This document shows, one piece after another, positions 1 through 11,276 of a DNA stretch of 64,000 nucleotides. The notes under the pieces were generated by a model. The model saw nothing but the letters and a program-made list of their open reading frames with translations, had not been told where the DNA came from and searched no databases. The position numbers were made by a program, and so were the translations under genes. This DNA comes from Myrica gale (taxonomy: Eukaryota > Streptophyta > Magnoliopsida > Fagales > Myricaceae). Location: NCBI GenBank assembly GCA_963930655.1, contig OZ005609.1, positions 21,401,001 to 21,465,000 on the forward strand. The letters run 5' to 3'. Position 1 is the stretch's first letter; every line of letters starts with the position of its first letter.

Positions 1-337
1 AATCAAGCCTAAAATATAAGGCGTGTCCCTGGGGTTTAACTTTTTCCTGAAAATGCCTCTAGGATAGGTTTTGTTGTCTCACCTTCCCTGAGATTTAATG
101 TGATTCCTAGCTATGTTCCTCCATCCAACTTCTGTCCAAAAACTGACGGAAGTTGTTGACGTGTTAAAGATCCTCCACGTCATCTCTAATAATAATTTAA
201 CACGTGTCCATCTCTACTTAATGTACATGCCACACCAACCAAGTCACCCGAAATGTCCATAATGTCCCTGCCACGTCATCTAATAAAATTTTGCAACTAA
301 AGGACCCCTGCCCTCTTCACTTTGACATCGCCCATCT
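1..337 (+). repeat. MULE left terminal inverted repeat
   Basis: This arm matches the reverse complement of about 6270-6605 along its whole length with scattered mismatches. Shared landmarks are the outer CTAAAATATAAGGC, the GTTAAACCCC-like block, the paired ACGTCA/ACACGTG motifs and the inner GACCCCTGCC. Confidence 0.85.
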
Positions 338-559
338 CGTCACTTTTGAAGAACCAAATTGCTCCACAATTGTGCTGCTTAAACCCTGGGTCAGCCGAAA
401 CCCAAATCCCAAGTTTAGATCTGCCATTGCCACACAGCCGAAACCCAAACCATAGTTGCTTTCTTGCCAATGCCGCACAACCAAAACCCAAAACTAGAGT
501 CACAGATCTGCCATTGCCGCACAACCGAAAAAGGGAAGTAAGTTGGTACTGCCATTGCC

Positions 560-1030
560 ACACCAACATAGCAATTTCTCGCCAGATCTACCATTGTCGC
601 ACCAACATAGCCATCGAAATTAAGTTTTCAAAAGGTAACTACCTCCTTTCACGTCGACTGAGCTTTGTGTGTTTTTCATTTTTAGTTTGTTGTTGGTGGG
701 TTTATATAGACTGTTTGAAGTCATAAAGTAGTCATATAATAATTTGTGGCCCACCTAACTTATGTATTGAATATTGTCCATTGAAATATGTTTCCCCTTT
801 AGTTAAATTGAATATTGTCCACTGAAATATGTCCCTCCTTTAATTAAATTGATTATTGTCGTTTGTCCATATTTTAATGAAGTGATCCCTCATAGAATAT
901 GATGTTGCCTTTGTATGGATATGTCCCTCATATTTTTATGAAGCGGTCCCTCCTTGATTATTGCCGTTTGCCCCTTTTATGAAGCTAACATGCTGCCTAT
1001 TTATGTTGAATATTTACTATTTATGAAAAT
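560..1030. repeat. Short diverged repeats inside the MULE
   Basis: AT-rich stretch in which units such as GAATATTGTCCA, GAAATATGTCC, GATTATTGYCGTTTG and TATGAAG recur two to four times. A 27-base block around TATGTTGAATATTTACTAT (about 1000-1025) returns at about 3460-3486, on the far side of the nested element. No coding potential is visible. Confidence 0.4.
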
Positions 1031-1690
1031 ACTCTTAAAAAGACTTTTAGTGACAGCCTTGATAATTGAAAGGACCAAGCCTATCAAGACAAAACCAAGC
1101 AGCAGAGTTCTCCTGTGAAAAGAACAATAGCAACATTTATATGATCAAAGAAGTAAGGAGAAAACTTGGAAACATAAAGCCTGTTGCCTCGGCATTCTAT
1201 TCTAAACCGCCATGTCATTCATTCAAAGCACTTCTGATCCAATAAAGTTGCTTTTTCTATTATCAGTTTAACCTTCTCACAATACCTCAATCATTTTTGC
1301 TTAAAAAAATATTTGTGCCCATATGTATGTTCACCCACACGCAATATGTATTCAATATCCATATAGAGATTCTACCTATATTACTATACACTATTCAATT
1401 TTTTCTTTTCTACAACTTGGAGGGGAGAAATAATGTCACAATAAATCATGGAACTGAAATTTAAGTTGCATCTTGTTGATAATACCAAAGGTGGTGAACC
1501 TTGTAGAGAGGCCATTAGGACCTTCCTAAGCAGATTTTTCTTTCTTTCTAATTTTATGGCTGCTACCATGCTATACAGATTCTCTTGTGGAAGTTTTTGG
1601 TGCCAGTCCCTGGGGCCTTTGGGTTTCGGGCTTAAAACAAGCATTATTTATTTTTTTAAGAATTTTGGGGTGGCCATGGCTCCTCCAGCT

Positions 1691-3387
1691 AGGGGTGTAA
1701 GTCCGGTCCGGCCACCGGCGGATCTCCGGTTCCGGTTCCGGGACGCTGAGGTCCGACTCTTCCAGGAACCGGAACCGATGGTCAATTTGGAGTTTTCTCA
1801 GAACCGGAAGCGGAGTTTTCTGCCGGTTTAGCGGAAAAATCGGTTCCGGGTTTTTTATTTTTAATTAACTCAATAGTAAAACGACATCGTTCTATTTTAA
1901 ATAGAACGACGTCGTTTTATTGTTTTAAAAAAAAAATATAATACCGTGGATCAAAACGTGATTTTAAATAGAACGACGTCGTTTTATTGTTTTTTTTTAA
2001 ATATATATAATACCGTGGATCAAAACGGCATTATAAAAACCTAAGTTGTCTCCCCCCCACCATCTCCTTTGCGACCCCTCTCGGCCCTTAGCCCTCTCTA
2101 GCTCTCCTCACAGTCACTCCCTCATCTCTCTCTCTGTGTTCGTCGATCGTCGTGTTCATCTGCAACGGTCTTTGAGCTCCGGCGGGCGGCTAGTGCAACG
2201 GTTAACCTTTTCGGGCAGGTCTCTCTTTCGCTCTACTCTGTATGTCTCTCTCTCTCTCTAGTCTTTGTCTCCACTCGGTTGCATGATCTCTTTGTCTCTC
2301 TCTCTGTCACCATCTCTCTCTCTCTCTTTCTTTGTCGCCATTTAGTTGTGATACTGTAACCGACAACTGCGAAAGAAATGTCTTCTGTATTACCAAGCCC
2401 CTTTAGTTCCCCATGGGAAACACCTGTAAGCACAATATGAAGTTCGTATGGGTATGCATAGGTTTTCATGGTAATAGAAATAATGGGGAGTAGGTGAGTT
2501 TGACACCTGGAAATTTACCCCGAATCCATCTAACTTGCATTGGCCTATACAGTGTGTGGATGTGTGTGCTTCTATGGTTATTGGAAAAAGTTGTAGGCAT
2601 CTAGGAGACACATTTAGGAAAAGCTGAAGAATTTGATTGATATGAATATTGAGCACAGATCATTAGTTAGACTATTAGATTTGGCTGCTGTTTTTGGTCA
2701 TGCGACAATGGCTAGAAATTGATTATTGGCTGCTTAATATTTTTGACAGGTGGAGATCTAGAAAGACTTGCAAGAGAGACAGAAGGTAAGTAACTGCCTA
2801 AATCATATCTTTTGAAGTGAAGTGTCTTATTTTTTGTTGGTATAATGTCTTCTTGTAATGGCGTGCATCTGTGTTGTGAATATGTAAAAGATATTGGCCA
2901 TTGTGATATTGTGTCAGATTTTGCAACTCCTAAATATCTACTCATTGTGATACCGATACATTTATGTTTACAACATATGTGTGTGTCTGTTTTACTCTGT
3001 GAAACACTTGGTATTTGAACTGGTGTGTGCTCAAGCAAATCCATTTTCGAGATGCATTGTAGGTGAAAAAAGTGTTGGGCAAGGGCAAATAAGCAAAACA
3101 ATATGCACTTTTTGGCTTTATATTGTGGAATTAATGCAGGATGAATGTCAATATAGGTGTTGTAGGATTGAATGTTGTGATTGTGGAGATTTACATATCT
3201 CTTTGAATGAGACGCATAATAAATATATTTGGTTGTTCTTGTCTTAGCGGACTTAGCGGAATTCTGTTATCCTCTTCCGCTAAGAGTCGGAAGCGGAAGC
3301 GAACTCTATTTTGGTCATCCGCTAGTTAGCGGACCGGATGTCGGAATGTCAAATTTCGCTTCCGACTAGTCCGCTATTCACCCCTAT
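1691..3387. mobile_element. hAT-like non-autonomous element nested in the MULE
   Basis: The ends are AGGGGTG...CACCCCTAT, and the element is flanked by an exact 8-bp direct repeat CTCCAGCT (1683-1690 and 3388-3395), the target size of hAT elements. The ends carry CCGG/GCGGA-rich subterminal tracts. The interior looks like a transcribed leader: CT-rich sequence at 2050-2340, then a possible donor after AGACAGAAG near 2785. No transposase domain is seen. Its ends resemble those of the short copies at 17688-18029 and 60309-60646. Confidence 0.7.
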
Positions 3388-3552
3388 CTCCAGCTCCCTT
3401 CTCTATGCCACAGTGGGTAATAGTTTTTGATACTCTGTCTTCTGTCCATGACTGGTGTACCTTTATGTTGAATATTTACTATTTATGAAGTTAACATGCA
3501 CACTACATGTAATTGAAGGCTTCAATATTTTAATATCTATGTTCATTTGTAG

Positions 3553-5110
3553 ATGGTAAAAACTATTATGTATCACAATAGAATGGTGGAATTTCGGAAT
3601 GGGAAGTACATTGGAGGGGAGATTAAAGAATTAGGTGACCTTGACCCTGACTACATATCATTGACCTATTTGTGGATGTTTTTTAGGACAACCATGAATT
3701 ATGTAAATGCTGTGGAGTTGTGGTGTAAGTTTGAAAAATATGAACCTCATCCCAAATTTATTCCTCTCAAATGTGATGCTAATGTGTTGACAATTACTGC
3801 GAGAATACTGCTTGAAGGTAGGGACACACTGATAATATATGTTCACCTTGACCCTGACTACATATCAGTGACCCATTTGTGGACGTTTTTTAGGACAACC
3901 GTGAATTATGCAGATGTTGTGGTGTAAGTTTGAAAAATATGACCCTCAACCCGAATTTATTCCTCTTAAATGTGATGCTAATTTGTTGACAATCACAACG
4001 AGAATACTGTTTGAAGGTCGGGACACACTGATATTTATTTTCAGCATGCTACTAGTGAACTGATATTAGTGCCCGAGGAAGATGTAGTGTTGTCTGAGGA
4101 AACTGCATGTAGAGGAAGATGTAGTGTTGCCTGAGGAAGATGTAGTGTTGTCTGATGTTGGGATTGGTGAGGGAGATAGGAATATTGAGGACATTGCGAG
4201 GGAAGGCGAGGGTGCTAATTCTGATGATTAGATGGACAATGTACTTGAGGGGTAATGTGGAAGCAGATGTTAGTGAGTTTTCTGAATCTGATGAAGAGCT
4301 TAAGCTATATAGTTATGCTATTGAGAGTGGAGAAGATGCAAGGAAGGCTTCGATGGACTGGTTTGGGCAACGATCAAATGTCGATATTTCAGTGGACGAG
4401 CCTAAGATTATTGTTGAGGGTTCCGCTGATGATGTTATGGAGAGTACTAGTGAGGATAAGGACTCCGATGATGGACATCGTAAGAGGAAGGTTATGGAGT
4501 TTCAAGAAGAGGAGCTGAATGAAACGGTGCACTTAGAAAATTGAATGAAGTTTAGGGACTTGCCTTTATTTAAAAAGGCACTTAAGTTGCACTGCATCCA
4601 AAATAATTTTGATGATCGTTGCAAAAAGAGTGATAAGTTGAGGGTCACAGCGGTATGTGCACAAAATTGTGGTTGGCGAATCCACGCTTCATTTATGTAT
4701 CAAAAATAAGCGTTTCAGATTAAAACTTATAACTCCACTCACTCTTGTGGCATGCACCACATGAACAACAAATTGGATGTCAATTTTATAGCTGCGCAGT
4801 ATGTGAAAAATGTGCACGACGACCCTAATATGCCACCCTCGGCATTGGGTGGAAATTTACCGAGCAAAAATGATTGCACTTGAACTAGTTCATGGGAGGC
4901 ATGCAGACTAGTACAAGTTTGTATGCGACTATACTATAGTCGTGTATGAATGGAACCCCGGTTCATGGGTGAAGATCAAAAGAAATGGACATATGTTCCA
5001 GCGCAACCACAACTCTAGGTTCATTAAATGTCATCCAATTCTTTACTCTGTCTCCGAATGTCTTGAAACAAAAATCCGCACAATCAACAATGTCTTGCCT
5101 ATAGGATAGA
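3553..5110 (+). pseudogene. Degenerate MULE transposase, N-terminal part
   Basis: The first frame (3553-3927) begins MVKTIMYHNRMVEF and resembles the N-terminal domain found before plant MULE transposases. An acidic linker follows (4155-4544). At 4545-4860 the text reads KFRDLPLFKKALKLHC, KKSDKLRVTAVC and CGWRIHASF, the pattern of the MuDR DNA-binding domain, where a conserved Cys/Trp pair precedes the FQIKT block. The frame is interrupted by stops (for example after MYQK near 4708) and by frame changes. The DDE catalytic domain and the SWIM zinc finger are absent, so the copy is inactive. The family call rests on motif memory. Confidence 0.65.
3641..4046 (+). repeat. ~207-bp tandem duplication within the MULE ORF
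   Basis: TTGACCCTGACTACATATCA starts at 3641 and again at 3848. The following ~200 bases repeat with point differences and a small deletion in copy 2, including the TTTAGGACAACC, AAATGTGATGCTAAT and CACACTGATA landmarks. Confidence 0.85.
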
Positions 5111-6270
5111 AACACTTATCAATCTCCAAATCTCTAAAGATACAACTTTTATAGTACATTAGCAGCGCCCCAAGATTTCATTCTCGATGCTCTTATAAGA
5201 AAATATAGGAAAAAAATTTTGGCTACTTACACCACTTGGTCACTCAATTATCCCTTGTACTTCTTCTCAAGTGCTAGGGGAAGATCATAATGATACATAC
5301 ATTTTTTTGAGGTTCTGTGATTAAAAACCATCAGAAAGTGTGAAGATCCATGTGTGAAATTTACTTTATGCGTTCCATCTACGTTGATAAGGAGTTACAA
5401 AAGATTTAATAAGACAAGATGTGATGATCAGGCCTAGCCAACCTTTCAGAAAGGAGACAGATTGCATACTTGTGTTGAAAACCTCATTGCTCTACTTTAG
5501 TGGAAAAAGAAGCTTTTTAGCCCACAACCCGTTTGTTAAAAGTAGTAAGAAACATAATCACGTTCAATCTTCCAAGCATAATATGAAACAAAGAAAGACA
5601 ACCCTCATTTATCCCCCAAAGGTCCATCGCATTAAGCTGGTCCAAGCATAATATGGTCTTATAGAAGCCTAGTTTTGACATAGCCCATACCAGGAAAACA
5701 TAGGACTTCCCAAGCACTCGGTTGGATGCCGCATAACCTGCCACACACTTAGTCCCCAACAAGCATGATCCCCTTTTAAGTGAATCAACATTGCACAAAC
5801 CAAACTCCAATTATGATTGATGAATTAGAGGCATCTCCACAAATTGTAGATATTGAATATCGCAAGAGGAGGCAAATAGAGAACAACCAATAAACTAACA
5901 ACACCAACAATCCCTCTATACTCACCGTGGCTGCAGAATATTGTGGGCAACTGAAGAATCTTAGTTCAGGATTGAGTTGCGTCTTACTGAAGCTTACCCG
6001 AGCACTACTTCTACAAAAGCACAGAAGTCTCACGTTGGGCACCTTTCCGTCACTCTTTCCCTAAGAACTAGATCTGTCGTCGCTCATAGATGATGGAGAT
6101 GAGTGTCTTTGGGACATTGGGGCTTGATTTGTGGAGGAAGGGTTGCTCTGCTTCAGCTGATTTGGGGAGAATATAGGCGAAGAAGGGAAGTCATGGGCGG
6201 GGTGCTCTATTTCAGTTGATTTGAGGAAAGAATGGGTTGAACTGACCTAGGAACTAAGTTGGGAAGGAAT
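5110..6270. other. MULE interior without a recognisable gene
   Basis: Short open frames exist on both strands, the longest being 97 codons on the minus strand at 5517-5810, but none matches a family I recognise. This is where captured host sequence would sit in a Pack-MULE, but I cannot identify any. Confidence 0.5.
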
Positions 6271-6605
6271 ATGGGCGACTTCGAATTGAAGAAGGCAGGG
6301 GTCTTTTAGACAATTGCCAAATTTTATTAAATGACGTGGCAGAGCATTATGGATATTTCAGGTGACTTGGCTGGCATGACATGCACATTAAGTAGGGATG
6401 GACACGTGTTGAGTTATTATTGGAGATGACGTGGAGGGTCTTTAATACGTCAGCAACTTCCATCAGTTTTTGAACAAAAGTTAGATGGAGGGACATAGCT
6501 GGGAATCACATTAAACCCGAGGGACGACGAGACAACAAAAATTACCCTAGGGGCATTTCTAGAAAAAAGTTAAACCCCAAAGACATGCCTTATATTTTAG
6601 CCTAA
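6270..6605 (-). repeat. MULE right terminal inverted repeat
   Basis: Reverse-complement partner of the left arm at 1-337. The outer end GCCTTATATTTTAG lies at about 6588-6602, followed by CCTAAAATG flanking sequence. Confidence 0.85.
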
Positions 6606-6857
6606 AATGAAATCTAATCCCTTGGTCATCAACTGAAAGAGCAAAATCAATTCTCATATGCACGATGCCATAAAACCCTAGTGTAGGTACGTGGGAGAAA
6701 AATAACGAACGATACATGAGTAATGTCATTGGATTCTGTAGCAGAACTTCGAGTTGTGATCACACATTATATATATATATATAAATTAAATCTTTACTTG
6801 ATAGAAACCTAATACGGTCCTTCTAAATCTCCTTAGAGTTGTGCTGCTTTTTATGTT

Positions 6858-8922
6858 ATGAATGCCGCTGAAAAGGAACGTGGTGTTCCTCGTCTTGTCA
6901 TTAATTATAAACCTTTATACAAAGCTTTACGATGGATAAGATATCCTATTCCTAATAAAAAATATTTATTTAATCGTTTACTTGATGCTTGTATTTTTTC
7001 CAAATTTGATATGAAATCTAGATATTATCAAATTCAAATAGCTGAACAAGATAGATAGAAAACCGTTTTTACAGTCCCTTTTGGTCATTTTGAATGGAAT
7101 GTTATGCCTTTCGGTTTGAAAAATGCTCCTTCTAAATTTCAAAATATTATGAATGATATATTTAATCAATATACTTCTTTTGCTTTAGTATATATTGATG
7201 ATGTTTTAATTTTTTCTAAATCAATAAAACAACATTGGTATCATTTGAATAAATTTAAAAGAATTATTAAACAATATGGTCTTGTTGTTCCAGCTCCAAA
7301 AATAAAAGTATTTCAATCTCAAATAAGATTTTTGGGTCATAATATTTATCAAGGTACTATTGCACCAATATCATGTGCCATTGAATTTGCTGATAAAATA
7401 ATTGATAAACAACAGCTTCAACGTTTTTTTTGATAATTTAAATTATATTGGTGAATTTTATAAAGATTTAAGAAAATTATGCAATCCTTTATTTGATCGT
7501 TTAAAAAAGAAACCTTCTCCTTGGACAAAAACATATACTCAAATATTTCAGCAAATAAAAAAGCATGTCAAACATTTACCATGCTTAGGAATAGCATCAC
7601 CACATGCATTCAAAATAGTTGAAACAGATGCATCAAACATTGGATATGGTGGAATATTAAAACAACGCATGCATTATTCGAATAAAGAACAAATAGTACG
7701 ATATCATTCCCATGCATGAAATACTATTCAGCAAAAATACAGTACTGTTAAGCAAGAGGTTTTGACAATCGTTCTTTGTGTCTCTAAATTTCAAGATGAT
7801 TTATTAAATCAAACATTTTTAATTCGTGTTGATTGTCATTCTGCGAAAGACATTTTGTTAAAAGATATTAAAAATCTTGCTTCTAAACACCTCTTTCCCA
7901 GATGATAAGGAATTTTATCTGCTTTTGATTTTGATATTGAATACATCAAAGGATCTCAAAATTCTATCCCTAATTTTTTAACTCGTGAATTTTTACAGGG
8001 AAAATGAGTAAAAAATCTTATGATCAATCCTCTTCTAATTTTCCTTCTTTACCTCCCTTTGTCTACCGAGGAACTACTCCTATACCTCTAGGATCTCGTC
8101 ATGGATCTATTCTAATAAATAATCAATTTATTGTTTTAGGTCAAATTCCTCCAATAGCAGGACCACGTGTCTCTCCGCCTCTTCCTCCAATGAATACTAC
8201 ATTTAGCCAGAAAGTATTATCATCAATATCATCTCCCTCTGCATCTTCTGCATCATCACCTCCTTTGCCAAATACTAATCCTTTAATTCTCAAGTCATAT
8301 ATCAGACATGTGTATTTTATTGAAGATCTATATCATACTTTGAGTGATCCATATCATGCTACTTCTCAAATATTACCACCAGGATGGAACCATGTTCCGA
8401 GAAATCCTATGTTTACTCAACTTTTTTATCAACATATTTTGCAAGATACAAAATCAGTTGAATTTGAGCAAACTCCGTGTAAATTTGACTCTTCCAGAGT
8501 TGGTTTTTCAAAATTTACCATTCGTAGAATAATTTCTTCTAAAGAATGGGGTCAGCCTTGGACCCTCCGTGCATTATCTGAACCTTTTAGCAATATCAAA
8601 AATATTTCTTATTATGATTATATTGATGCATGAACCTTTACTTTATTTTTTTGAAAATAATAATCATCGTCATACCTGGTTCATTCGCTTTAAAGGATTT
8701 CAAAGTTCTGAACATATTCCTCATTGGTTCATCCAGTGGTGGGATCGATTTGAACCTGATGAAAAGCTTTTCTCAGCTAACCTTAAACAAGCATATGATC
8801 AATGGGCTGTAAACCCACATGATACCCCTTCTCTTGAAAAATACCCAGCAATGAAAAATCCTCCATACAAAGATATACCCATCCTCCTTCGCTTTTTCAT
8901 ACAATTCAACCTTGTTCCTTAG
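6858..8922 (+). mobile_element. Endogenous pararetrovirus fragment (Caulimoviridae)
   Basis: The first half carries reverse-transcriptase blocks in the right order (PRLVINYKPL, FSKFDMKS, MPFGLKNAPS, the YIDD box, FLGH) followed by RNase H-like blocks (ETDASNIGYGG, DFDIEYIKG). RT followed directly by RNase H with no integrase is the caulimovirid arrangement. A second frame starting MSKKSYDQSSSNFPSLPPF at 8004 overlaps the end of the polymerase region; a downstream ORF of unknown function fits the florendovirus group, but that genus call is tentative. Movement protein, coat and protease regions are not seen on the left. The copy is a truncated fossil with roughly five or more breaks, so it is old and inactive. 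Confidence 0.85.
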
Positions 8923-9174
8923 ATATTTTGTTGGAAATTTGTCTTTACCCAGGATAACAAGGCTAAAGTCCTTTCCCAGAAATTTAGGTCGAGAATTATG
9001 AAAGCAGGTTAGTCACACTCTATTCGTAATCTGCTGAGAATGACGAAGGCAGTTTATATATATATATTCAACCGATTCATTGATTGAACCCGTACAAATC
9101 GGCACCAACATTGTGAGAGTCTTGACGAAGACACGTGGCGACATTTGCATGATGTGTTTTTTTTTTGGGAAAAT

Positions 9175-9541
9175 ACATTTTTCACTCACAAACTACCATG
9201 GGTTTTGTACTTTGCACCCTAAACTAGCTACCAATTTTGATACATTACACCCTCTAACTACCAATTTTTGACACTTTGAACCCTTTTCAAATTTTGAGAC
9301 TAAAATGACGATAATGCCCTTGACCCTTTTTGTATATAGTAAAGATATTGTTGTCAATTTATTAATTTCTCAAGGGTATTATTGTCAAATGGAGGGTGTA
9401 ATGTGTCAAAATTGGTAGTTTAGGGTGCAAAGTGTCTAACATTGGTAGTTTGATGGTGCAATGTCTTAAAGATGGTAGTTTTGGGTGTAATGTACCACTA
9501 ACACGATAGTTTGTGAGCGAAAAGTGTCTTTTTTTTTTTTT
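9175..9541. repeat. Foldback MITE built from ~30-bp units
   Basis: The left arm (TTTTTCACTCACAAACTACC...) pairs with the right arm ending GATAGTTTGTGAGCGAAAAG. Inside each arm a unit like AAACTACCAATTTTGACAC + TTTGCACCCT recurs two to four times. The centre (about 9290-9370) is AT-rich. No clear target duplication was found; T-rich runs obscure the ends. It holds no gene. Confidence 0.6.
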
Positions 9542-9927
9542 TTTCATTTTTCATGCTCGCAGATGGATCCGATAGGATTGAAAACCGTTCATCGGAAATA
9601 GAAAAGAAAGCCAATGAAGTCTCTTGAAGTTTTTCCAACTTTGAATCAGAGACCAAAAAGGAGGAATTAAAATGTTAGGTTTAAGTTTCCCCTTGACCAT
9701 TAGGTTGGAAGAGAGAGAAGTGGATCAAGTTAAGTCATCTCGGTATCCTCAACCTAACCAAACTATGTCGGCTGGCTTTCTTCTACCTACCAGTCCAAAA
9801 CCATGCTATGGAAGCTTCAGGAAACTCTCGACTCCCACTGTCCGTAGTAATACTTAACCATTAAGCTCTCTTTATCCCGGAGACAAAAAGAAAAAGTAAT
9901 AGGCGTTCTTTTCCCTATCTGAAAACC

Positions 9928-9937
9928 CTATATATAC
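9928..9937 (+). promoter_or_regulatory. TATA box of the small Cys-rich gene
   Basis: TATATATA preceded by CCC lies about 120 bases before the start codon at 10057, leaving room for a leader of about 90 bases. Confidence 0.5.
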
Positions 9938-10056
9938 CCGAGTATATTGTTGGTTCATTTCCATTAACCACATTGCAAGCCCAGTGAAAGAAGTTGGCTA
10001 GCTAGCCACACGTTGTGCAAACTTTTGAAGTAAAATAGCAGATTGAATTGGGAGAT

Positions 10057-10475
10057 ATGCCTCCGCCTGGCCCTAATTGGGGACCGCCACCAGGACCTCC
10101 CCCGCCGGGGCCATTTGGTTGCTTTGATTTCCTCTGTGGCGGTATATGCCGGCTTGCATCATCATGGTGAGTTCTTTTCTCCCTTCTTGTTCTCTCTGAT
10201 CTTTATCAGCCAGCGTGGATAAGCACTAGGCCAAGTACATGGTCCGTAGATTGAAAAATAGATGAACTTGGTTTATGCTTTTTTCCTTAAAAATAGTAAA
10301 CTAGTTTAATTTATGATTATCTTAACCGCAGTACGTAATGATGATTTGTTTGAACAGTTTATACGTGTTGTGCTGCTGCTGCATCTTTGACAGCTGCTGT
10401 GGACCAATATTTGGTCCACCGGGTGGACCCCACGCTTCTGATCAGCCAATTAGCTCCCAACACGTACGTACGTAA
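10057..10475 (+). CDS. Small Pro-rich/Cys-rich CYSTM-like protein (two exons)
   Basis: Exons 10057-10166 and 10358-10475 are joined by a GT-AG intron (GTGAGT...AACAG). The product is 75 aa. The N-terminus begins MPPPGPNWGPPPGPPPPGPF, a Pro/Gly/aromatic stretch. The C-terminal half contains CLYVLCCCCIFDSCC followed by GPPGGP. A short hydrophobic run ending in a Cys cluster is the hallmark of the cysteine-rich transmembrane module (CYSTM), small tail-anchored plant proteins linked to stress responses. Here the Cys block is followed by a further ~25 residues instead of ending the protein, so it is either a variant or a related small family. A TATA box lies upstream. The gene is easy to miss because each exon is short. 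Existence is well supported; function is inference. Confidence 0.7.
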
Positions 10476-11273
10476 TGTAATATCCAGAGGGAATAAAAAG
10501 TGAAGATCTGATTCTGTTGTTGCTTTTTAATTTACTTTACTTTAAGGTTCTTCAAAGTCCTACATTGTCTAGGCTCCTGATGTTTGGGGATGTGGGAATA
10601 ACAATATTGTTAGTTGCTAAGATCCAGTTTGGTTTTGAGTTTAGTTCCAATCTAATTAACCCAATGGACGCTCTTTGGCAATTATTTGGAATTAAAAGAT
10701 ATATATGGGCTTGTCCGCTTGAATGTGACGCAAAATCTAATGGTTTCCACTTTCCAGCTGGTCAAAGATCACCATAGGAAAAGAAGAAAGAACATGCAGA
10801 GAAATATTGGTTTTTAATTAGTTTCTTATGGGCTAAGGCCAATGGTACATCACTTGTCAAATAAAGATTCTAAATCAGTGTGTATTAATTGTATTAATTT
10901 CCACGAACACATTCATCTAATAGTTGACAAAGGTTGCTAATGGACCGACCTTCCTACCTACCTACCTACCTACCTGACAAAACATTATCATAACAGCCAC
11001 ACTAATTATTTATAATTTGTATCACTGTTTTGACCTTCGATCTAATATTGAAAATTATATCTTTTGGTCAGCTGTTTGTCTATATATACACGTAAATTAA
11101 CCCTTGTCCGGAGAAGATAAAGATTACGAACATCAAAACGGATGGTAGTCTCTCCCCAGGACGCCATTGTAAATGTTGTTTTTCACCATAGAACTTTATA
11201 TTTTCAAACTCAATGCGCGTTCTGGCCGACATGCCATTTAGAGAAATTAATATATCTTTGCATTGTATAATTT
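10476..11273. other. 3' flank of the small gene; no gene seen
   Basis: AT-rich sequence that probably begins with the 3' UTR of the CYSTM-like gene. It contains a short CCTA tandem run near 10955-10975. No recognisable coding region or element ends. Confidence 0.5.
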
Positions 11274-11276
11274 TCG

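Larger units (their letters stand above)
1..6605 (+). mobile_element. Large Mutator-like element (MULE) with long terminal inverted repeats
   Basis: The first ~330 bases reappear in inverted order at about 6270-6605. Both ends read CTAAAATATAAGGC at the outside and share AACTTCC, ACGTGG, ACACGTGT and GACCCCTGCC blocks in the same order. Long TIRs are typical of plant MULEs. Between them lies a decayed coding region whose product resembles the N-terminal half of MuDR-type transposases (about 3553-5110). No DDE catalytic core is seen, so this is a deletion derivative. A hAT-like element is nested at 1691-3387. The left 9-bp target duplication would lie at or beyond the window edge, so the insertion cannot be closed here. 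The outer bases of the left TIR may start at position 7-9. Confidence 0.8.

Noticed and set aside
5517-5810. Minus-strand 97-codon frame in the MULE, considered as a captured F-box-type gene
   Set aside because: I could not match it to F-box or kelch motifs, so I made no gene call.
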